DNA of 64,000 nt, from contig CP134226.1 of NCBI GenBank assembly GCA_031655335.1, positions 620,001-684,000 on the forward strand, read 5' to 3'. Under the pieces are notes generated by a model. That model searched no databases. It had not been told where the DNA came from and worked only from the letters and a program-made list of their open reading frames with translations. Below are positions 8,360 to 16,893 of the stretch, piece after piece. The stretch comes from Thalassospiraceae bacterium LMO-SO8. GTDB taxonomy: Bacteria > Pseudomonadota > Alphaproteobacteria > Rhodospirillales > Casp-alpha2. A program made the position numbers and the translations under genes. How positions within the stretch are numbered: the first letter of the stretch is position 1; every line of letters starts with the position of its first letter.

Positions 8360-8485
8360 TCACTTGCTGGCCGGTATGTCCGCAGCAGGCTTGGCGGCGG
8401 GCTTGGTCGCGGCGTCGGTGGCTTTATCGGCGGCGTCGGTGGGTTTTGCAGGCTTATTGCCCGTTGAAAAATCCTTGAAGGACAT
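8360..8485 (-). CDS. Small alanine/lysine-rich protein, 41 residues
   Basis: A 41-residue frame begins MSFKDFSTGNKPAKP and continues as alternating DAADKATDAATKPAAK, a low-complexity, hydrophilic and probably disordered tail. An AAAGGAATT sequence lies about 8 bases before the ATG. It is the first gene of the minus-strand small-gene series, 60 bases before the 109-residue gene. An AT-rich stretch (8490-8640) immediately upstream is a likely promoter region. Confidence 0.55.
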   Translation of the reverse strand: MSFKDFSTGNKPAKPTDAADKATDAATKPAAKPAADIPASK

Positions 8486-8489
8486 TGTT

Positions 8490-8640
8490 TAATTCCTTTG
8501 ATAAGCGGAAATATATCCGTTTTAATCATATGGTATTTGATAATCTAATTTTCAATACACATATGACTTTTATTTTATAATTTTCAGACAATAACTTTAT
8601 GAACATTTTATATTTTCTGCCGACGGGCCACAGACAGCCA
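8490..8640. promoter_or_regulatory. AT-rich divergent intergenic region
   Basis: This region is strikingly A/T-rich against the G/C-rich surroundings. It separates the minus-strand small-gene operon (first gene at 8485) from the plus-strand TRIC gene (8698). It is the only plausible promoter region for the small-gene operon. I could not assign a single -10/-35 pair. Confidence 0.4.
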
Positions 8641-8697
8641 CCATATCCCCCTGCTCTTGAGGTTGCGGCGGCGGCGTGAATCCGCGACAGTCGCGTC

Positions 8698-9321
8698 ATG
8701 CAATCCGTCCTCTCCCTTCTCGATCTGCTCGGCGTCTGCGTGTTCGCGGCGTCCGGCGCGCTGGTCGCCAGCCGCAAGGAAATGGACCTTGTCGGCTTCG
8801 GCCTGATGGCCTGCCTGACCGGCGTCGGCGGCGGCACCCTGCGTGACCTGCTGCTGGGCCGCGCCGTGTTCTGGATCGCCGATCCCAAGCCCATCGTCAT
8901 CTGTCTGACCGTCGCAACGCTGCTGTTCTTCACCGCCCATGTGATCCAGCGCCGCCATGCCCTGCTGCTCTGGGCCGACGGCCTGGGCATCGCGCTCTAC
9001 GGCGTCATGGGGGCCGAACTGGCGCTTCAGACCGGAGCCAGCCCACTTATCGCCATCATCATGGGCATGATGACGGCGACCTTCGGCGGGCTGATCCGCG
9101 ACGTGGTCTGCCACGAAACGCCGCTGATCCTGCGCAAGGAGGTCTACGCCACCTGCGCGGCGCTGGCGGCCACGGTCTATGTCGTGCTCGTTGGCCTCGA
9201 CGTGCCCAAGGAAGCCGCCGTCGCCATGGGCTTCACGGCCGGCTTCGCGCTGCGCGCCCTGGGCATCGCCCGGGGCCTGTCTCTGCCCGTCTATCGGCCA
9301 CGGCCGGGGCGGGAGTATTAA
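8698..9321 (+). CDS. TRIC-family (UPF0126) membrane protein
   Basis: The 207-residue protein has about seven hydrophobic segments and an internal duplication, with glycine-rich GVGGGTLRD in the first half and ATFGGLIRD in the second. This duplicated GG-x-x-RD signature is typical of the bacterial trimeric intracellular cation (TRIC) channel family (YicG/YadS), which are homotrimeric potassium-permeable channels. The length agrees with the family. It appears to be monocistronic and is convergent with the ABC transporter ATPase gene ending at 9338. Confidence 0.9.
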   Translation: MQSVLSLLDLLGVCVFAASGALVASRKEMDLVGFGLMACLTGVGGGTLRDLLLGRAVFWIADPKPIVICLTVATLLFFTAHVIQRRHALLLWADGLGIALYGVMGAELALQTGASPLIAIIMGMMTATFGGLIRDVVCHETPLILRKEVYATCAALAATVYVVLVGLDVPKEAAVAMGFTAGFALRALGIARGLSLPVYRPRPGREY

Positions 9322-9337
9322 CAGCGGACCGGCGCCC

Positions 9338-10185
<848 letters not shown>

Positions 10186-10189
<4 letters not shown>

Positions 10190-11004
10190 GACCACCAGAC
10201 GGCCTTTTCCGCGAACACGGCGAACAGCTTGTCGGCAGCGGCCGAGATCACGCCGAGCATGACCAGGCCGCCCATCATCTGACCCATCTGCAGGTTCTGC
10301 TGGGCGATGTCGATGCGGTAGGCCAGGCCCGCGAAGGTCCCGGCCAGTTCGGCCGCGACCAGGGTGTAGAAGGAAATGCTGACCGAGGTGCGCAGCCCGA
10401 CGAAGATATACGGCAGCGCCCCCGGCAGCAGAATTTCGCGCAGCATGCGTTTCTCCGGCGTGCCCAGCACACGGGCCGCGCGGATCAGTTTTTCGTCAAC
10501 CCGCTGCACGCCCAGGTGGGCGGCGATCCACACGGTGAAGAACACGCCCCAGACGACCAGGAAGTACTTGCCGGTTTCGCCCAGCCCGAACCACAGGATC
10601 ACGATGGGCACGAAGGCGATCGGCGGGATCGGGCGAAGCAGTTGGAACACGGGGCTGAGCAGACTGGAAAGCAGCCGGTAGCGGCCGGTCAGGATGCCGA
10701 CCAGGGCGCCCAGAACGGCGCCGACGAAGAAGCCGACGACGACGCGCGACGCGCTCATCCCGAAATCGATCAGAAGCTGGCCGCTTTCGAGCCAGTCCAG
10801 CAGGGCGCCGAGCACCGTCGACGGCGGTGGAAACAGGATCACGTTGACGACGCCGGAGCGCGACACGATCTCCCACAAACCGAAGAACAGCGGCAGCGAG
10901 GCGGCGAGGACGAGGCGGTTGACCGCCTCGCCCTGCCAGAACCTTGCGGCCCGCTTGCTTGCCGGGCCGTCTGCCGCGGCGATATTTTCGACGGGTCCCG
11001 GCAT
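10186..11004 (-). CDS. ABC transporter permease, NitT/TauT (SsuC) type
   Basis: This 272-residue permease has about six membrane segments and the inner-membrane binding-protein-dependent transport motif (AARVLGTPEKRMLREILLPGALP region) that docks to the ATPase. Its N-terminus is short and cytoplasmic. It is separated by one base from the upstream binding protein gene and overlaps the ATPase gene by four bases, a typical tight operon. Function follows from the gene set: import of the ligand captured by the binding protein at 11006. Confidence 0.92.
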
Positions 11005-11005
11005 C

Positions 11006-11989
11006 TTAGGGGATCGTCACCCGGTCGGGGGCGACGGCCTTCAGCGGGCCGGGCACGATGACCGTGGAGAAATCGGGCATGGTGGCACCCGGCGGGTGGT
11101 TGCCGGATTCGAGCCGCCAGGCGGCATGAGCGGTCAGCACGTCCAACTGCTTCTGGTCGAGGACGACGTTATAGACGTAGTCCTTCCAGATGGCGGCCAG
11201 GGCGTCGGCCTTCATGCCCGCGACCTTGGCGACCGTCGCGATGGCTTCTTCCGGGTTCGCCTTCATCCAGGCCTCGGCCTCGAGCAGCGCCTTGAGGAAG
11301 GCGGAAATCAGCTCGGGGTTGTCCTTCAGGTAGGATTTCATCACGACGATGTTGAAGGTTTCCGCGTAGATGCCCTTGGTATCCAGTTCGGCGACCTTCG
11401 CCCCCATGGCCTTGACGCCGTTGCTGACGTGCGGCTCCCAGGTGTTGTAGGCGTCGATGTCCCCGGCCGACAACGCCGGCAGCATGTCCTGCGGGCGCAG
11501 GTTGGTCAGCTTCACATCCGATTTGCTGAGCCCCGCCTTCTTGAGCAGCGCGACCGTATAGACCTCGCTGCCGGTGCCGGCGGTGAAGGCGATCTTCTTG
11601 CCCTTGAGGTCGGCCAGGCTTTTGATGCCCGAAGCGGCCGCGGTCAGGGTCTTGAGGTCGGAATATTCCATGCGGGCGAGAAACGCGATGGGCTGCTTCG
11701 ACATGGCGGCGGCGGTGGTCGGCGCCTCGGCCGTGGTCGCGATGTCGGCGGCGCCGCCGAGCACGGCGTTCAGGCACTGCTTGCCCGAGGTGAAGCCGCT
11801 GACGGAAATATCCAGGCCGTGCTTTTCGAAGAACCCCTTGTCCTTGGCGACGATCGTGACGCCGGAAATCGGCGACATGTTCTGCGCCAGGGTCGCCTTG
11901 AACTTCGCGGCCTCCGCGGGCCCGGCGAAAAGCACCGCCGCAAGCGCCGCCGCCAGTCCGCCGGCCTTCAATCTGGAAATCATGGGCAT
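11006..11989 (-). CDS. NMT1/SsuA-type ABC substrate-binding protein
   Basis: The 327-residue precursor begins with a signal peptide (hydrophobic core about residues 8-22, cleavage after AEA). The mature part starts KFKATLAQNMSPISGVTIVAKDKGFFEKHGL, typical of nitrate/sulfonate/hydrocarbon-binding proteins. The start at 11989 is supported by AAGGAG 7-8 bases upstream; a longer frame to 12106 would bury the signal peptide. The gene heads the three-gene transporter operon and is preceded, 145 bases upstream, by a GCAAATATTTGC palindrome (12134-12145). Two neighbouring operons carry the identical palindrome, which links uptake to the nitrile hydratase-like and amidase genes. The ligand cannot be read directly. 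Confidence 0.9.
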   Translation of the reverse strand: MPMISRLKAGGLAAALAAVLFAGPAEAAKFKATLAQNMSPISGVTIVAKDKGFFEKHGLDISVSGFTSGKQCLNAVLGGAADIATTAEAPTTAAAMSKQPIAFLARMEYSDLKTLTAAASGIKSLADLKGKKIAFTAGTGSEVYTVALLKKAGLSKSDVKLTNLRPQDMLPALSAGDIDAYNTWEPHVSNGVKAMGAKVAELDTKGIYAETFNIVVMKSYLKDNPELISAFLKALLEAEAWMKANPEEAIATVAKVAGMKADALAAIWKDYVYNVVLDQKQLDVLTAHAAWRLESGNHPPGATMPDFSTVIVPGPLKAVAPDRVTIP

Positions 11990-12133
11990 CTGCTGTCTCC
12001 TTCCTGCCTTCGCGTCGGCGAAGGTGCGTGAACCAGGGCGGTGTTTCCCCCGAACGGACCTTGAGCGGGATCGTTGCCCCGCCGGCCCGGTTGTTATGCC
12101 GCCCATGAGACGGGAAAGCCCGGCGGCGGATAA

Positions 12134-12145
12134 GCAAATATTTGC
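12134..12145 (-). promoter_or_regulatory. GCAAATATTTGC palindrome, copy 1
   Basis: A perfect 12-base palindrome lies between the end of the nitrile hydratase-like operon (12174) and the start of the ABC transporter binding protein (11989). The same 12 bases occur at 15838-15849 and 16772-16783. The symmetry and size suit a dimeric Crp/Fnr-family regulator, one of which is encoded at 15983-16744 between the other two copies. The assignment of the regulator is inference. Confidence 0.7.
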
Positions 12146-12173
12146 CTTTTCCGGAAAACAATCGGCGGATCGG

Positions 12174-12788
12174 TCACGGCGCCCCTGGGACAGTGACGCC
12201 GATCAGGTCATCGCGCGAAACCAGGGCGGCAAGTTCATCGGTTGTCAGGTGAGAGGTGCCCGGCGGCCGCAGCGGCAGCACCATGTAGCGCATGTCGGCC
12301 GTGCTATCCATGACACGGATTTCGGTATTCTCGGGAAGTTCCGTACCGAACTTGCGCAGGATCGCCCTGGGCTCGATGACCATGCGCGACCGATAGGCGA
12401 AGCTTTTATACCACTCCGGCGGCAACCCGAGGACCGCCTTGGGATAGCACGAGCAGAGCGTGCAAACGATGACGTGATGCCGGTCCGGCGTGTTCTCGAC
12501 GACGACGAATTCAGGCCCCTGGGAAATGCGGATGCCCAGTTCGTCGAACACGGCCTGCTTGGCGTCGGTCAGCAGCAGGTCGCGGAACCGATCATCCGTC
12601 CAGGCCCGCGCCGCCAGGCGCGCGCCGAGCATCGGTTGGCGCGTATCGATCTCCCGGCGGACGGCGTCGAGGCGCCCGGCATCGATCAGATCCTTGCGGA
12701 TCAGCAGATTGACGACCGCCTGCATAAGCAGGGCGGACCGGCCCTCCTGCATGATCCGCGCGGTCAATCCGTCCTGCACCGCGTTCAT
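12174..12788 (-). CDS. Cobalt-type nitrile hydratase alpha / thiocyanate hydrolase gamma subunit
   Basis: The 204-residue protein carries the metal-claw motif VCTLCSCYP (cysteines at about 109, 112 and 114). In this family these ligate non-corrin iron or cobalt, and threonine after the first cysteine is the cobalt form. The following LGLPPEWYKSFAYRSR and the C-terminal RVMDSTADMRYMVLPLRP/LIGV segment resemble thiocyanate hydrolase gamma as I recall it, as well as nitrile hydratase alpha. The start at 12788 is preferred because GGAGG lies 7 bases upstream and it overlaps the previous stop in ATGA form. The subunit works with the two split beta-like proteins encoded immediately upstream. Substrate (nitrile, thiocyanate or other cyano compound) is undetermined. 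Confidence 0.85.
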   Translation of the reverse strand: MNAVQDGLTARIMQEGRSALLMQAVVNLLIRKDLIDAGRLDAVRREIDTRQPMLGARLAARAWTDDRFRDLLLTDAKQAVFDELGIRISQGPEFVVVENTPDRHHVIVCTLCSCYPKAVLGLPPEWYKSFAYRSRMVIEPRAILRKFGTELPENTEIRVMDSTADMRYMVLPLRPPGTSHLTTDELAALVSRDDLIGVTVPGAP

Positions 12789-13111
12789 GTCATTTCCTCC
12801 AGCCATTGATCGAATAGATCGGCGACGATCATCGTGTTGCCCGACGGCTCCGAAAGGGCAGGCCCCCAGACCTCGTCATACTCAAACTGGACTTGGTACA
12901 AGCGACAGGCCTCGGGACGTTCCGCGCCGACGGCCAGGGCCGTCGGATCGAGGAAGACGCCGAAATACCGGACCACCCGTCCCCGCTTGCCGCGCAGGTA
13001 ATACGGCGTGCGCACATGCCCTTTGTCCGGAAAGCGCGCGGCAACGCGCACGGCCGCGCCAATATCCAACGGCTTTCCAGGCGGTGCGGCGGTCCCGTCA
13101 GCGCGCGCCAT
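12785..13111 (-). CDS. Nitrile hydratase beta C-terminal-domain protein (thiocyanate hydrolase alpha-like)
   Basis: The 108-residue protein corresponds to only the C-terminal SH3-like half of nitrile hydratase beta. It has a GAAVRVAARFP segment, TPYYLRGKRGRVVRYFGVFLDP, YQVQFEYDEVWG and a closing LFDQWLEEM. In thiocyanate hydrolase this half is a separate alpha subunit. The preferred ATG at 13111 overlaps the upstream gene by 14 bases; an ATG at 13141 would give 118 residues, but that extension reads the upstream gene in another frame. Its stop overlaps the gamma-like gene start, indicating translational coupling. The gene order (beta-like, alpha-like, gamma-like) equals scnB-scnA-scnC. Confidence 0.8.
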   Translation of the reverse strand: MARADGTAAPPGKPLDIGAAVRVAARFPDKGHVRTPYYLRGKRGRVVRYFGVFLDPTALAVGAERPEACRLYQVQFEYDEVWGPALSEPSGNTMIVADLFDQWLEEMT

Positions 13112-13439
13112 CGCCGATCCCGTCCGCTTCCAGCCGCGCAATCTCGCGCGAAATCTCGTCCTCGTCCAACATCCCCTTTTCGATAAGGATGTTGGTTACG
13201 CCGAACAGCCAGCGTTCATAATAGGTTGCGTCGAAGTAAATCTCCGGCGGCAGTTCCTCGATGCCCCGCCGCCGCTCGTCGGGACGGACAAGGCCGGTTT
13301 CCTTGAGGGCGAGCAGATTGACCAGGGCGTCGACATCCTTGTCGAAATCCGACGGCGCATGTTCGGAGACGAAGAACTCGCCATGATCCTGGCCACCCAG
13401 GTCGTGCATGGCCCGGTGGTGGGAATGATCATGCTCCAC
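13098..13439 (-). CDS. Nitrile hydratase beta N-terminal-domain protein (thiocyanate hydrolase beta-like)
   Basis: The 113-residue protein matches the N-terminal helical half of nitrile hydratase beta: MHDLGGQDHG, then a helical region, LPPEIYFDATYYERWLFGVTNILIEKGML, which follows the conserved Y-x-x-WL-x-x-x-x-x-L(I/V)EKG pattern. A histidine-rich start (MEHDHSHHRAMHD) could bind metal. It starts 16 bases after the ModC gene, so mod and scn-like genes are probably co-transcribed. It could instead be a beta-homologous activator protein of the family, but the complementary C-terminal half immediately downstream favours a split beta subunit. Confidence 0.8.
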   Translation of the reverse strand: MEHDHSHHRAMHDLGGQDHGEFFVSEHAPSDFDKDVDALVNLLALKETGLVRPDERRRGIEELPPEIYFDATYYERWLFGVTNILIEKGMLDEDEISREIARLEADGIGDGAR

Positions 13440-13455
13440 GGCGCGTCTCCTTCAT

Positions 13456-14145
13456 CTATACGGCTTCTTTCATGGTCGCCGTCTTGAGGACCGGAAGAAT
13501 TTCATCGACGTGACCGAATGCGGTGACGACGCCGTTCTTCATCACGACCACGTTGTTGGCCAGGCGCTCCACCTCCTGGGTCGAGTGCGTGACGTAGACG
13601 ATCGGCGTGTAGAATTCGTCCCGGATGCGCTTGATGAAGGGGATGATCTCCTCCTTGCGCAATTCGTCGAGGGCCGAGAGCGGCTCATCCATCAACAGAA
13701 GGTCCGGATTGGTCAACAGCGCCCGGCCGATCGCCACGCGCTGTTTTTCGCCGCCGGACAGGTGGTGGGGCCGGCGCTTGAGGAGATGCCCCACGCCGAG
13801 AAGCTCGACCACCTCGTCAAAGACGATCTGGCCGCCCTCGCGGTACCCGTAGCGCAGGTTGCCCGTCACGGTCAGGTGGGGAAACAGGCGGCTTTCCTGG
13901 AAGATGTAGCCCATCCGCCGCTCATAGGGCGGCACGGAGATTCTTTTTTCGGAATCGAACAGGACGCGGTCATGGATCTTGATGAAGCCCTTGTCGGGCC
14001 GCATCATTCCGGACAACAGATTGATGACGCTTGTTTTTCCGGAGCCGGAGGGACCGAAGAACACGGTCACCCCGCTGTTGGGAAGCTCGACGTCGACCTT
14101 GAGATGAATGCCGCCGAGAACCTTGTCGAGGATGATGGAAATCAT
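13456..14145 (-). CDS. modC: Molybdate-type ABC transporter ATPase, short form
   Basis: The 229-residue ATPase contains GPSGSGKTS (Walker A), LSGGEKQR (signature), [12 protein letters not shown] (Walker B) and VTHSTQEVE (H-loop). It shows a ModC-type arrangement, including the [17 protein letters not shown] segment. Classical ModC is about 350 residues with a C-terminal molybdate-binding MOP/TOBE domain, which is absent here; the protein ends soon after the AFGHVDEIL segment. Start M at 14145 is supported by the ModC-like beginning; a longer frame to 14403 is a shadow of modB. It follows ModB after 10 bases and precedes the split nitrile hydratase genes after 16 bases. Confidence 0.85.
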   Translation of the reverse strand: MISIILDKVLGGIHLKVDVELPNSGVTVFFGPSGSGKTSVINLLSGMMRPDKGFIKIHDRVLFDSEKRISVPPYERRMGYIFQESRLFPHLTVTGNLRYGYREGGQIVFDEVVELLGVGHLLKRRPHHLSGGEKQRVAIGRALLTNPDLLLMDEPLSALDELRKEEIIPFIKRIRDEFYTPIVYVTHSTQEVERLANNVVVMKNGVVTAFGHVDEILPVLKTATMKEAV

Positions 14146-14155
14146 GTCGTGTCCG

Positions 14156-14845
14156 CTACCCGTTGAGGATTTTGGCAAGCCGCTTGTTGAGGAATTCCGC
14201 GCCGACCAGCGCCACCATGGCCAGGACCAGGGAAATCGCGACCAGCCGCCCGGCCATGGCGTCGCCGTCCGGTTGCTGGACCAGGTTGTAGATGGCGATG
14301 GGGATGGTCCGGGTTTCACCTGGGATGTTGGAGACGAAGGTGACGGTCGCCCCGAATTCACCCAGACAGCGGGCGTAGGCCAGGATGCAGCCGGCGAGGA
14401 CACCGGGCAGAATCAACGGCAGGGTGATCGTGAAGAACACGCGAAACGGCCGGGCCCCCAGGGTATAGGCGGCGGCCTCCAGCTTGCGGTCCATGGCTTC
14501 GTAGCTGAGCCGGATGGTCCGCACCATCAACGGAAAGGACACCACCGCCGCCGCCAACGCCGCGCCGCGCCAGGAGAACACGAAGGTGATCCCGAACCAT
14601 TCCTTGAGCGGGGCGCCCAGGAAACCGTTGGAGCCGAAGGACACAAGCAGAAGATAGCCCATGACCACCGGCGGCAGGACCAACGGCAGGTGGATGATGC
14701 CGTTCAGAACGTTCTTGCCGATGAATTCCTTGCGCGCCAGTAGCCAGGACACGGGAAGGGCCAGCGGCAGGCAGACGAGAACCGCCCATAACGAGACCTT
14801 CAAGCTCAGATAGATGGCTTCGCTTTCAACGTCTGTCAGTTCCAT
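14156..14845 (-). CDS. modB: Molybdate ABC transporter permease
   Basis: This 229-residue permease has five or six membrane segments and the ModB-type loop [36 protein letters not shown], followed by [21 protein letters not shown], typical of molybdate permeases. Predicted function is passage of molybdate (or a related oxyanion) delivered by the ModA-like protein. It lies 63 bases downstream of modA and 10 bases upstream of modC on the same strand. The transporter operon is probably controlled by the palindrome at 15838-15849. Confidence 0.9.
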   Translation of the reverse strand: MELTDVESEAIYLSLKVSLWAVLVCLPLALPVSWLLARKEFIGKNVLNGIIHLPLVLPPVVMGYLLLVSFGSNGFLGAPLKEWFGITFVFSWRGAALAAAVVSFPLMVRTIRLSYEAMDRKLEAAAYTLGARPFRVFFTITLPLILPGVLAGCILAYARCLGEFGATVTFVSNIPGETRTIPIAIYNLVQQPDGDAMAGRLVAISLVLAMVALVGAEFLNKRLAKILNG

Positions 14846-14908
14846 ACCGCAGGCCCTTTCCCGTTTCTTTGGTCATCGTTCATGGCCGCCATTGGACGGG
14901 GCCCGTGC

Positions 14909-15688
14909 CTATTCCATGATCGGCTTGAAGCCGTACTTCGAAAAGGCGGCCTTGGCCGGCGCGGTCTTGAGGAACGCATAGAACTTCGCAACGTCCGGGT
15001 TGCTTGAGGTTTTGACCTGAGCAATCGGATAGGTGATCGGACCATGGGATTCCTGGGGGAAATCGCCGACGATCTCGACCTTGTCGCTGACCAGGCCCGA
15101 GGTCTTGAAAACGATCCCCGCGCCGACTTCGCCGCGTTCGACCATGGTCAGGCCCGCGCGCACGCTGGGCGCCATGGCCAGGGTCGGCTCGACCTCTTCC
15201 CAGATGCCCAGGTACTTGGCGGCGTCCTTGAAGTAGAGCCCGACCGCCGTGTGGTCCGTGTCGCCCACGGCCATGCGCTTGCCCTTCAGCGCGTCCTTCA
15301 GCTTCATGCCTTTCTCGATCTTGATCATCGGGAAATCCGAGCCCTTGGGTTTGACCAGGGACAGCGAATTGGCGACCACGGGGACGCGGGTCTCGCTTTT
15401 GATGAATCCGGCCTTCTCGAGCCTGTCCATCCACTTGTTGTCGGCCGAAAGAAAGATATCCGCCGGCGCGCCGTTCTCGATCTGCTTGGCCAGGGTCGAG
15501 GTGGCGCCGAACGATACCCGGATCTCGCCGCCGCTTTTCTTGTAGGCGGCGATGATTTCCTTCATGGCGTTGGTCGTGCTGACGGCGGAAAAAATCGTGA
15601 GAACGTCGGCCCGGGCCGCGCCGACCGTGCCCGCGACGATGGCCAGAGCCAGGATTCCCTTGTTCAGGGTGGTGATAAAGCTGCGCAT
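14909..15688 (-). CDS. modA: Molybdate-binding periplasmic protein
   Basis: The 259-residue precursor has a signal peptide (about residues 1-26, cleavage after ARA). The mature sequence follows ModA closely: SAVSTTNAMKEI, SFGATSTLAKQIENGAPADIFLSADNKWMD, AVGDTDHTAVG and a C-terminal KYGFKP. The ATG at 15688 follows TGGAGG; a longer frame to 15883 exists but adds no domain. It starts a mod operon whose promoter region carries the second copy of the GCAAATATTTGC palindrome 150 bases upstream. The unusual feature is its co-location with nitrile hydratase-like genes downstream rather than with molybdoenzymes, so the true oxyanion could differ. Confidence 0.9.
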   Translation of the reverse strand: MRSFITTLNKGILALAIVAGTVGAARADVLTIFSAVSTTNAMKEIIAAYKKSGGEIRVSFGATSTLAKQIENGAPADIFLSADNKWMDRLEKAGFIKSETRVPVVANSLSLVKPKGSDFPMIKIEKGMKLKDALKGKRMAVGDTDHTAVGLYFKDAAKYLGIWEEVEPTLAMAPSVRAGLTMVERGEVGAGIVFKTSGLVSDKVEIVGDFPQESHGPITYPIAQVKTSSNPDVAKFYAFLKTAPAKAAFSKYGFKPIME

Positions 15689-15835
15689 TGGTGCCTCCAC
15701 ATCTTCGAAAAAGGTTGCCTTTGATGCTTCCTTGAAGATGCCGGCGGACTTTTTTGCCGCGATTGTGCATCGGGCGGTCCGCTCTGCGCGCTGACATCGT
15801 CGCATGGGATAGAAGCGGCTGAATGGCATGCCGTA

Positions 15836-15851
15836 ACGCAAATATTTGCGT
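15836..15851. promoter_or_regulatory. GCAAATATTTGC palindrome, copy 2 (extended)
   Basis: The core 12 bases (15838-15849) are embedded in a perfect 16-base palindrome, ACGCAAATATTTGCGT, the longest of the three copies. It lies in the divergent region between modA (15688) and the Crp/Fnr gene (15983), 150 and 133 bases from the two starts. It may control one or both of these genes. Confidence 0.7.
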
Positions 15852-15982
15852 CTTCCCGGGCGAACACCGTCATATCTGCCCAAAAATTCACCACAGCCAA
15901 TATGTTGCGCATAATTCAGTCAGTATGATAGCGTTTTTGCAGTGCAGCAAGAATTACCCCGTAGTCAGGCCCGCCCCTTTTC

Positions 15983-16744
15983 ATGACCCCCGACGAAACG
16001 CCGCCGACATACGATCTTGCCGACCGCGCCCCGGAAGCGTCGTTGAGCGCCGTCCTGCGCCTGACCGAGGACGGCCTGCCCGTCGACAGCGGCCCGAACA
16101 TTCTCGAACTGCTGACGCCGGCGGAACTGGACCGCCTGGTCGGCGCCGGCCGCGAGACCGCATACAAGGCGGGCGACTATTTTTTTCAGCAGGGCGACGC
16201 CCACGACGGCATCCATTTCATCCGCGCCGGGCGGGTGCGCTCCTATTACACCTCGCCCAGCGGCCGCGAGATCACCCTGGCCTACTGGCCCAAGGGCCAT
16301 TTCGTCGGCGCCCCCCAGATACTGGGCGGCGGCGAACACATGTGGTCGTCGGTCGCGGTCGAGGCATCGGTCGGCCTGTGGCTGCCGGGCATGGTGCTGC
16401 GCGGCCTGATCCGCGACACCCCCAACCTGGCGATCGCCCTGATCGAAGGCCTGACCTACAAAAGCATGTGCTACACGGCCCTGTTGCAGATCATGGGCAC
16501 GCAGTCGAAGACCAGCCGCCTCGGTCACCTGCTGTTGACCCTGGCCGCCCCCGCGGTGGACGGCGGCAACGGCGCCCACCTGCATCAGCATTTCACGCAG
16601 GAGGAACTGGCCAACCTGATCGGCTCGACCCGGCAGTCGATTTCGACCTCCCTCGACAAGTTCGAGAAGAAACGCCTGATCGACCGCCGCGGCGACGCCA
16701 TCCGCATCATCGACGTCCAGGGCCTGCGCGCCCTCTGCGACTGA
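15983..16744 (+). CDS. Crp/Fnr-family transcriptional regulator
   Basis: The 253-residue protein has an extended N-terminal tail, a cyclic-nucleotide-binding-type beta barrel (about residues 50-165, including AGDYFFQQGDAHDGIHFIRAGRVR), a long dimerisation helix and a C-terminal winged helix with FTQEELANLIGSTRQSISTSLDKF as the recognition region. No cysteine cluster for an iron-sulfur or haem cofactor of classic FNR type is evident. It sits between two copies of the GCAAATATTTGC palindrome, which flank its gene, and is thus the natural candidate to bind them. Effector unknown. Confidence 0.88.
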   Translation: MTPDETPPTYDLADRAPEASLSAVLRLTEDGLPVDSGPNILELLTPAELDRLVGAGRETAYKAGDYFFQQGDAHDGIHFIRAGRVRSYYTSPSGREITLAYWPKGHFVGAPQILGGGEHMWSSVAVEASVGLWLPGMVLRGLIRDTPNLAIALIEGLTYKSMCYTALLQIMGTQSKTSRLGHLLLTLAAPAVDGGNGAHLHQHFTQEELANLIGSTRQSISTSLDKFEKKRLIDRRGDAIRIIDVQGLRALCD

Positions 16745-16771
16745 CGCCAAGCTCCCTCTCTTCCCTCCACC

Positions 16772-16783
16772 GCAAATATTTGC
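16772..16783 (+). promoter_or_regulatory. GCAAATATTTGC palindrome, copy 3
   Basis: The third identical 12-base palindrome lies in the 149-base gap between the Crp/Fnr gene (ends 16744) and the amidase gene (starts 16894), 110 bases before the amidase start. The flanks do not extend the symmetry. Confidence 0.7.
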
Positions 16784-16893
16784 TCGCCGACCTGCGCGGC
16801 GATCGGCCATGAGTCGGATCAGACGCCGGTGCCTGATCTTCGCCGCCGGCATGACGGATCGCCCATGTTCGAGACAGCCCGTTCGAGACAGCC

